DNA of 11,055 nucleotides from Verrucomicrobiia bacterium (GTDB lineage: Bacteria > Verrucomicrobiota > Verrucomicrobiia > Limisphaerales > DTLC01), in NCBI GenBank assembly GCA_025061935.1, contig JANWZY010000083.1, forward strand, positions 1-11,055. Direction: 5' to 3'. The position numbers were made by a program, and so were the translations under genes. Under the pieces are notes generated by a model, which saw only the letters and a program-made list of their open reading frames with translations, made no database searches and had not been told where the DNA came from. Numbering within the stretch: position 1 is the first letter of the stretch; each line of letters opens with the position of its first letter. Positions 1-5,391 of the stretch are shown one piece after another.

Positions 1-33
1 TGCCTGCGCAAACAACGATATGATAAGGGGTTG

Positions 34-357
34 TCATGGTTCACAAAGTTGATAGTGGTACACTGCTGTGGAGACAAATTGGGTCAGGTCGCCAATCGTG
101 CAAATGCGCTCTGCCGTGGCAACAGCCTGTCGCCCGATTTGTTCTTCGTCAGCAAGTGGTATCTCGGGGTGACGAGCGTCAACGTCAAAGTCCGTCAACT
201 GCTGCCATTCAGTGTGCAAACTCGCTAGTGAGGGGTCAAACCGGAGCCATTCCTTCAGTATTCGATCCAAGGCGTGTGTCCTTTCCGGGTCCATTCTGTT
301 CGCTACAAGGAACGCTTTGAGATACTTTTCTGCAGCCTGCTGGGCGTGGAAACACAC
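34..357 (-). pseudogene. HEPN domain protein, 5'-truncated remnant (toxin side of an MNT-HEPN pair)
   Basis: The frame reads CFHAQQAAEKYLKAFLVANR, then PERTHALD and DFDVDARHPE, which is the core of the HEPN family (PF05168 type): the QQAAEKYLKA helix, the TH turn and the ARHP/ARYP motif. Helix 1, which normally precedes CFHAQQ, has no proper start. The frame stays open back to a TGA at 454-456, and the DNA before that is MNT-coding in a different frame. The only start codon in the open part is the GTG at 355-357, inside the conserved domain. Upstream in frame, QAFLAAAKTPWTVV looks like a relic of the end of helix 1. The last 20 residues (after VATAERI) do not resemble the usual HEPN tail. Together with the MNT piece this reads as one deleted two-gene module; a sequencing frameshift alone would not restore the missing MNT half. 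Confidence 0.7.
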
Positions 358-611
358 AACAGTCCACGGCGTTTTGGCGGCGGCCAGAAAAGCTTGCGAA
401 CATATGTGCGCCGTATCACTGGATGCAAGTCGCTTTCCGTTTCGATGAACAGGTCAATATCGCTTTTGCTGCGCTTGTCGCCGCGTGCACCGCTGCCGAA
501 TGGGATAATGCGGCGCGGATTAAATGCCTCGACGATCCTGCGGACGATTTCATGAATAAGCGCCTCGTCCACAGGCGGACGCTGCATCGGTTTTAATGCC
601 TGTTCGCTCAT
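303..611 (-). pseudogene. MNT-type nucleotidyltransferase, 3'-truncated remnant (antitoxin side of an MNT-HEPN pair)
   Basis: The first 60 or so residues are a normal start of a minimal nucleotidyltransferase: a helix (EALIHEIVRRIVEAF), a strand, then the catalytic motif FGSGARGDKRSKSDIDL, with the GS loop and the DxD metal-binding aspartates intact. Family members are usually about 100-140 residues and carry a third acidic residue on a later strand. Here the sequence after about residue 60 (KLFWPPPKRRGLLCVST) does not look like the family, because from about position 420 down the same DNA encodes a HEPN protein in another frame. MNT proteins of this kind usually neutralise a HEPN RNase partner by AMPylation. 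This copy probably cannot fold, since the second half of the domain is gone. The upstream region towards asnA has no clear ribosome binding site. Family identity is near certain; the inactive state is inferred. Confidence 0.75.
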
Positions 612-884
612 CGCGGCGGAAAGTTAACCACTCCGACCAATTGCCGGAAGTTTTTTGTGCGCGCCGCACTTCGACCCCTAAGCTGGGCATATTGCACCGA
701 AAGCGCACGCCCGGTTCGAGATAGAATTTGGGCTTCGTGCGGGACCGTTGCACGCACTGTCGAGACTGCGCCAAGTGCGCTCATTTAATTGGCCGCTGGC
801 TCGGGCACAGTTGACGGCCCCACGAAAAGGGTGGCTAACCCGTGTATCAGCAGCTATCATTTAGGGCTAAGCAAAGGCATGCGC
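612..884. other. Intergenic region between the MNT remnant and asnA
   Basis: These 273 bases separate two divergent genes, so promoters for both should lie here. A TTGACG at 811-816 is a reasonable -35 box, but the hexamer 17 bases further (GCTAAC, 834-839) is a poor -10 box, so I do not call a promoter. No convincing ORF, repeat or RNA structure was seen. Confidence 0.5.
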
Positions 885-1925
885 ATGAGTCAGAAATTGA
901 TCCTGCCGAGGGGCTACAAACCGTTGCTCGGCGTAACCGAGACCGAACGCGCCATCAAGGCGCTGAAAGACTTTTTCGAGCTGAATCTTGCGACCGAGTT
1001 GAACCTGAGCCGTGTGACGGCGCCTCTGTTTGTCAAGGCTGGCACGGGCATTAATGACGATCTGAACGGAGTCGAGCGGCCTGTCGTGTTTAGTGTAAAA
1101 CACATGCCTGGCGTGCGCGCTGAGATTGTCCAGTCGCTTGCGAAGTGGAAACGTCTGCAACTGGCCGAGCTGGGGATCAAGCCCGGCTATGGCATTTATA
1201 CCGATATGAACGCTATCCGGCCTGATGAGGTACTCGACAACACGCATTCGCTTTACGTTGATCAATGGGACTGGGAGCGCGTGATCACGCCCGAGGAGCG
1301 GAACGTCGAGTTCCTTAAAAAGATCGTGCGCAAGATTTACAGTGTGATTAAGCGTACCGAGCAGTTCGTGTACGAACGGTACCCGATGATCGAGCCTGAA
1401 TTGCCCGAGGAGATCACTTTTGTGCACGCCGAAGAACTTCGTCGGCAATATCCGAAGCTTACCCCGCGCCAGCGCGAGCACGAGCTGCTCCGCCGGTGCC
1501 GGGCCGCGTTTATCATCGGTATCGGGGGTAGCCTTGGGGACGGCACTATTCACGACGGGCGTGCGCCGGACTACGACGATTGGTCAACGCCGACACCTGA
1601 CGGGTACCACGGCCTGAACGGCGACCTGTTTGTATGGCATCCGGTGCTGAAATGCGCGTTCGAGCTTTCCTCGATGGGTATCCGCGTGGACAAAGAAGCG
1701 CTGTTGCGGCAGCTCAAGATTCGCGGCTGCGAAGAACGCAAGAATCTTTACTGGCACAGGAAGCTGCTCAGGGGCGAGATGCCGCTGTCCATCGGGGGCG
1801 GGCTGGGCCAATCCCGGCTTTGTATGTATTTTTTGCGCAAGGCACACATAGGCGAGGTTCAGGCAAGCCTGTGGCCGGACCGCATGGTCGCGCTATGTCG
1901 CCGGCGTAATATCAGGCTGCTGTAG
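885..1925 (+). CDS. asnA: Aspartate-ammonia ligase (asparagine synthetase A)
   Basis: This cytoplasmic enzyme makes asparagine from aspartate, ammonia and ATP through a beta-aspartyl-AMP intermediate. The 346-residue protein matches E. coli AsnA (about 330 residues) along its whole length: SLAKWKR (84-90), YTDMNAIRPDE (105-115), HSLYVDQWDWER (121-132), RAPDYDDWSTP (226-236), GLNGDLFVWHPVL (243-255), FELSSMGIRVD (259-269) and the class II synthetase-like motif SIGGGLGQSRL (302-312). I chose the ATG at 885 because AAAGG at 873-877 lies seven bases before it. An in-frame ATG at 879 is too close to that site, and the frame runs open further upstream without family similarity. The extra 10-12 residues at the N-terminus relative to E. 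coli (LILPRGYKPLLG) are unlikely to change function. It uses free ammonia rather than glutamine. No operon partner is seen: the left neighbour diverges and the right one converges. Confidence 0.97.
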   Translation: MSQKLILPRGYKPLLGVTETERAIKALKDFFELNLATELNLSRVTAPLFVKAGTGINDDLNGVERPVVFSVKHMPGVRAEIVQSLAKWKRLQLAELGIKPGYGIYTDMNAIRPDEVLDNTHSLYVDQWDWERVITPEERNVEFLKKIVRKIYSVIKRTEQFVYERYPMIEPELPEEITFVHAEELRRQYPKLTPRQREHELLRRCRAAFIIGIGGSLGDGTIHDGRAPDYDDWSTPTPDGYHGLNGDLFVWHPVLKCAFELSSMGIRVDKEALLRQLKIRGCEERKNLYWHRKLLRGEMPLSIGGGLGQSRLCMYFLRKAHIGEVQASLWPDRMVALCRRRNIRLL

Positions 1926-1995
1926 GTTTGTGTCGGATTGGCTTTTGGTTTGCAGTTGCGGGCCACGCATCGTGAGGTGTGCGCGCGTGCACCGG

Positions 1996-2271
1996 TCACA
2001 TTCCTTCGTAGCACTGATAAAGCCTGTCGTTGAGGTAAACCCGGAATTTTTCGCCGAAAAGCGGTTTGCGCTCTTTCTCGATTCGGATGGTGACCTGGTC
2101 TTTATCGTCTATATGGATTACGTGGGTTTCGGTCACCGGCTCGTTGAACAGGCGCCGGGTGCGTTTCACCTCGCGGTGATTTACCTTGATAATGGTTTCC
2201 CCAAGCAACTGATTAAAGCTAAATTCGATCAGATGCTTTTCTGTGCGCCCGACTTCAATCGTAAACTTCAT
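1996..2271 (-). CDS. Small conserved-looking protein of unknown function
   Basis: I do not recognise this 91-residue protein (MKFTIEVGRTEKHLIEF...). It is rich in charged residues and in alternating hydrophobic stretches (FTIEV, HLIEFSF, ETIIKVN, HVIHID, QVTIRIE, FRVYLND), which suggests an all-beta fold. There is no signal peptide, membrane segment or cysteine cluster, so it is probably cytoplasmic. The overall pattern faintly recalls FAIM-like beta sandwiches, but I would not rely on that. The gene is supported by a near-perfect Shine-Dalgarno, GGAGGT (plus-strand 2277-2282), five bases before the ATG. It converges on asnA and is divergent from the RodZ-like gene. Confidence 0.75.
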   Translation of the reverse strand: MKFTIEVGRTEKHLIEFSFNQLLGETIIKVNHREVKRTRRLFNEPVTETHVIHIDDKDQVTIRIEKERKPLFGEKFRVYLNDRLYQCYEGM

Positions 2272-2276
2272 GTCGC

Positions 2277-2282
2277 ACCTCC
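2277..2282 (-). promoter_or_regulatory. Strong Shine-Dalgarno of the 91-residue protein
   Basis: The minus strand reads GGAGGTGCGACATG. This fixes the start at 2271 and is the only textbook ribosome binding site I found in the window; most other genes here have weak or no such site. Confidence 0.85.
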
Positions 2283-2452
2283 ATTAATTCCGGGAAGCAA
2301 AAAGTCTGCCAACGCGCCGCAGCGGCGTGCGCACGGAGTCTGCCTGCGGTGAAAGCCCCTGCAAAAACGCGCTGTTCTGATGCGTGACGGGTGCGCAAGC
2401 CGCTCGAGCATGTATGCCTGATTGTCCATTTTGCGGATTCTGGATTGCAAGC

Positions 2453-2474
2453 TTGTTAACGTTTGGTTAAACAA
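2453..2474. promoter_or_regulatory. Imperfect palindrome before the RodZ-like gene (possible operator)
   Basis: TTGTTAAC (2453-2460) and GTTAAACAA (2466-2474) form an inverted repeat with a five-base centre and one unpaired A. The core GTTAAC/GTTAAAC also reads as a direct repeat. It ends seven bases before the chosen ATG, where a regulator would block transcription or ribosome access. It is AT-rich in otherwise GC-rich DNA. The regulatory role is inferred. Confidence 0.35.
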
Positions 2475-2481
2475 CTTGTGC

Positions 2482-2985
2482 ATGCCTGGTGTGCCTGAAC
2501 AACTCCAGCAAGCGCGCTTGGCGCGGCGCCTGAGTATCCAGCAGGTGGCCGAGTTGACCAAGATCAGAACGGACCATATTCGTGCGCTGGAGGAAGGCCG
2601 CTACGAAGTGTTTCCTGCGCCTGTGTATGTGCGTGGGTTCGTCAGGACATACGCGGGCCTGCTCAAGCTGGACGTGCCGCAAATCATGGCCGCATTGGAC
2701 GCCGAGCTGAAGCAGTGCCCGAAATTTCACGAGCCGGAGCCGCACCCTGTACGCCGTAGCACTTTGCTTACGAACGCTGTCCTGTTGTTGGGCAGGCTGA
2801 GGTTGGGGAGGCGCGCTGCGTTGGCAGTTGCATTGCTCATTTTGGTAAGCGCGCTTGCGGGGCTTCTCATTTGGCGGCATTTGAGCGCTCGTAACAAGCC
2901 TCTGGACATTAAGCCCGGGGTTTATTCACCCCCGGCGGCCCCGGCAGATATTTTGCCGTTCCCAACGTTGCCGCGCAGGCAGTGA
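2482..2985 (+). CDS. RodZ-like helix-turn-helix membrane protein, short form
   Basis: Residues 1-70 form the RodZ-type HTH domain: LQQARLARRLSIQQVAELTKI, then TDHIRALEEGRYEVFP and PVYVRGFVRTYAGLLKLD. A linker follows, then a basic stretch (GRLRLGRR) and one membrane helix (about 112-131, ALAVALLILVSALAGLLIW). The last 36 residues are proline-rich and probably lie outside the membrane. In rod-shaped bacteria RodZ ties MreB to the wall-building complex through its cytoplasmic HTH. Standard RodZ is about 250-340 residues and ends in a beta domain (DUF4115 type), which is absent here. At 167 residues this is a short form or an outlying homologue. The ATG at 2482 is preferred because family members begin at this point; a TTG at 2422 is in frame but adds unrelated residues. 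The stop lies 18 bases from the stop of pgsA, which converges. Confidence 0.8.
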   Translation: MPGVPEQLQQARLARRLSIQQVAELTKIRTDHIRALEEGRYEVFPAPVYVRGFVRTYAGLLKLDVPQIMAALDAELKQCPKFHEPEPHPVRRSTLLTNAVLLLGRLRLGRRAALAVALLILVSALAGLLIWRHLSARNKPLDIKPGVYSPPAAPADILPFPTLPRRQ

Positions 2986-3003
2986 GGCGCGGTTGCGAGC
3001 GAA

Positions 3004-3642
3004 TCAGGTTTCAGCCAGGTAAATGTGACGGTTCCGCCAAAGATATACCGCGCCCGAAAAAGCTGTCAGTGTGACAGCGCCCCAGAGCGCGATAAGGGCG
3101 ATTGCCGGTCCCCATGGCGTCAGCACGGTTAGAATGTCACTCCCCCACTCCTTGGCGGCTTCCAATGTAAGAAGTGCGATGACGGCCACAGTTTGCGAGA
3201 ACGTCTTGTGTTTGCCATACCGCTCGGCGGCCAGCACAACGTTTTTGGACGCGGCGAGGAGCCGTAGGCCGGTTATGACCAGCTCGCGCGCTACGATCAC
3301 GACGACCATCCATGCAGCTACTTTTGGATAAATTGCGCGCTGGCCGATGTGGAATGCCACTGGCAACGTGCCGGCCGCCGCGGCGTACATGTGGCGTTCA
3401 ACAAGCGCGACGAATGCGGAACAGATCAGGACCTTGTCCGCCAGCGGGTCCATTAATATGCCGAAGTTGGTTGTGAGGTTCCGCCGGCGCGCTATCAGCC
3501 CGTCGAAAACATCCGTCAGGCTCGCTGTAATGAACAGGAGCAGCGCGACTGTGTCGTTGAACGGTACCTGCCAGAAAATAGCGACCACGAACAGCACCGT
3601 CAGCGCCAAGCGCGACACAGTCAGTTTGTTTGGCAGGTTCAC
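3004..3642 (-). CDS. pgsA: CDP-diacylglycerol-glycerol-3-phosphate 3-phosphatidyltransferase
   Basis: This membrane enzyme transfers the phosphatidyl group from CDP-diacylglycerol to glycerol-3-phosphate, the committed step to phosphatidylglycerol and cardiolipin. The CDP-alcohol phosphatidyltransferase signature is complete: D44xxDG48xxAR52, G61xxxD65xxxD69 (DVFDGLIARRRNL, then GILMDPLADK). The protein opens with LPNKLTVSRL, the usual start of PgsA, and has about five or six hydrophobic segments. I chose the GTG at 3642, giving 212 residues, because it sits exactly before NLPNKLTVSR; a TTG at 3678 adds twelve unrelated residues. No clear ribosome binding site precedes it. It is the last gene of the minus-strand block, 102 bases after the serpin stop. 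Other CDP-alcohol transferases (PssA, cardiolipin type) are less likely given the N-terminus and length. Confidence 0.93.
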   Translation of the reverse strand: MNLPNKLTVSRLALTVLFVVAIFWQVPFNDTVALLLFITASLTDVFDGLIARRRNLTTNFGILMDPLADKVLICSAFVALVERHMYAAAAGTLPVAFHIGQRAIYPKVAAWMVVVIVARELVITGLRLLAASKNVVLAAERYGKHKTFSQTVAVIALLTLEAAKEWGSDILTVLTPWGPAIALIALWGAVTLTAFSGAVYLWRNRHIYLAET

Positions 3643-3744
3643 ACCGCTGGTTTTACAGGAAAAGCGCAAAGAAATCAAAGCTCCAAACGACCCGCAGCTT
3701 GGGCGTGCGCAGCGAGGCGCAGTGCCACGGGCATGTGGCGCGAA

Positions 3745-5373
3745 TCAGTTCTCGGTCGGGTCCACGACCCTGCCCATAAACAGGATCGACCCACTCGCAT
3801 TGTCGCGGATAAGGAAAATGAAGGGACGATCCGCTTTGAACCTACGGGCCTGACCCGCAGTTACAAAAATTTGGATTGCGGCGCCAGCTTCTGTCCCGGC
3901 CTCGTTCACCTCGACGAACGCGTTGTGCAGCATATCGGATACGAACAGGCTGGTTGTTCCGTCTATGCCGGAGAAATCTGCCCCGGGGCCAAACGCTGAT
4001 GTCACGCCGAGTTCTTGAAGCGGTCCTCTAAGGTTGAATGCATGGGTCATCGTGAACCGCGGAAAGTAAACTGACGTTTTGCGTGGCGCGGCTTCATCGA
4101 GTTTGGAAAGCCATGCCTTGAGGTTTTCTGGAGTCAGCATCCGTTCAAGATTTGTCAGGCTTGGCTTTTCAGCGTCGTCATCCGCGTTCTCAGTGGACGG
4201 GAGAAGCACCACCATGGAGAGGTGTTCCCCCGCGTACGGCATTTCCAGCATATGCACTAGGCCGTCCTCGCTAAAAGCTGTTTTGAAGTCTGAGTCTTGG
4301 TACATCATTGGTACCGTCACGGTTTTGTCGGGGCTGACATAAAACGGTGCGGGCTTTGTGTCGCGCTCTTTGAATTGGTGCAGCCACTTGCCTTTGAAGT
4401 AAATTGCGTTGCAAAGAACCATGCGGGTGAGTGGTGTGAAGGTGCCCGGTCTGACCGCTCCGGTGATTTTTCGCTTTGTTTTGCGCGCGACCCAATGGTT
4501 GACCTCGTTGGCGGCGGCATCCGGTGCTTGGATGAAATCCACATGCCGCGCTTCAGCGCCATAGAACTCTCGCACCAACTCCAAAAAGGTATTCGTGAAG
4601 CCGTGGCCTTTTTGGCACCACAACGAGTTCGCCGTGGCCAGTTGCACGCGCCCCCAACGTTGGAGCTTGTTCATTCGCCTGACCAACGCACCGAATGCGG
4701 GATGGAGTTTCTCGTGGGGCAGGTCGAAGTGAAGCGCTTTCGCCATTTCAGTCGCAGTTTCGCCCCGTGCGCCCGCATAAGCCATCGCGATTCCACAGGA
4801 AATGCTGAACGGCGAGAAAAACAAGTTGCCTGATTTGCTCTCGAGCGTATGGTAGAGGTCAACTGCAAAAGCCGTATTGGCACTCACTGCTGCTTCCACA
4901 TCCGCCGAGGGTGTGAACGAGGTTGCGCGTGCGTTGACCGCCCAGTACACGATTGAGCCGACAATAGCCACGGCGCCCAGTCCCAAAACCCCGCGCGCCA
5001 ATACTGTTTTGGTCCGTGCTGTGACGCCGCAGCGCGCTACGAGCCATTTCACCGGTTGCTCGACCGCATACAGCGCGAGCGCAAATACGGCGCCCAGAAG
5101 CATGAGCCATGCAAACCCGACAAGGAACAGCCATATGACTAAGCCCACCAACCCTTCGCCAAGCGGGAAAATCATGATCGCAATTAGCAGGGCCCGATGC
5201 GCCATGTGCACGTAATTCGCCAACCCGAACAACCACCCCGAGTACGACGTCACAAAAAATAGCAGTACCAGGATCAGCTCGAACAGAAGCCCCATACCGA
5301 GCAGTTGCCCAAGCCCTATCCGGAACGGCTTATTGGATGGTGCCGAAGGTTGCGCTGGCTGGTTGGCTAGCAT
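3745..5373 (-). CDS. Membrane-anchored serpin (multi-helix N-terminus plus full serpin domain)
   Basis: Residues about 160-542 are a complete serpin: SANTAFAVDLYHTL, GNLFFSPFSISCGIAMAYAGARGET, NAIYFKGKW, FEV-type strands, then the hinge EVNEAGTEAGAA (488-499) and the closing ADRPFIFLIRD, SILFMGRVVDP. Serpins trap proteases by a large shape change after their reactive loop is cut. The hinge is of the inhibitory type: G at P15, T at P14 and small residues P12-P9. The unusual part is the first 150 residues, which hold about three or four hydrophobic helices (roughly 22-47, 62-105 as one or two helices, 127-148). The loop before the last helix is basic (KWLVARCGVTARTKT), so by the positive-inside rule the serpin domain probably faces the periplasm. 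Bacterial serpins are normally secreted or lipid-anchored. The gene starts 18 bases after rimO. The target protease is unknown. Confidence 0.93.
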   Translation of the reverse strand: MLANQPAQPSAPSNKPFRIGLGQLLGMGLLFELILVLLFFVTSYSGWLFGLANYVHMAHRALLIAIMIFPLGEGLVGLVIWLFLVGFAWLMLLGAVFALALYAVEQPVKWLVARCGVTARTKTVLARGVLGLGAVAIVGSIVYWAVNARATSFTPSADVEAAVSANTAFAVDLYHTLESKSGNLFFSPFSISCGIAMAYAGARGETATEMAKALHFDLPHEKLHPAFGALVRRMNKLQRWGRVQLATANSLWCQKGHGFTNTFLELVREFYGAEARHVDFIQAPDAAANEVNHWVARKTKRKITGAVRPGTFTPLTRMVLCNAIYFKGKWLHQFKERDTKPAPFYVSPDKTVTVPMMYQDSDFKTAFSEDGLVHMLEMPYAGEHLSMVVLLPSTENADDDAEKPSLTNLERMLTPENLKAWLSKLDEAAPRKTSVYFPRFTMTHAFNLRGPLQELGVTSAFGPGADFSGIDGTTSLFVSDMLHNAFVEVNEAGTEAGAAIQIFVTAGQARRFKADRPFIFLIRDNASGSILFMGRVVDPTEN

Positions 5374-5391
5374 GTTGAAATACTGCCCCGC

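Noticed and set aside
867..1553. A 228-residue open frame on the minus strand
   Set aside because: It is wholly antisense to the certain asnA gene and its translation shows no family pattern; it is a by-product of GC-rich codon use.
1976..1997. A hairpin (GGTG...CACC) between the convergent asnA and the 91-residue gene, considered as a terminator
   Set aside because: The stem is only four or five pairs and no run of T follows on either strand.
1930..2352. A 140-residue open frame on the plus strand just after asnA
   Set aside because: It covers the 91-residue minus-strand gene, which has a near-perfect ribosome binding site; the plus-strand frame has none.
4297..4833. A 178-residue open frame on the plus strand
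   Set aside because: It is antisense to the conserved serpin domain and has no recognisable motif.
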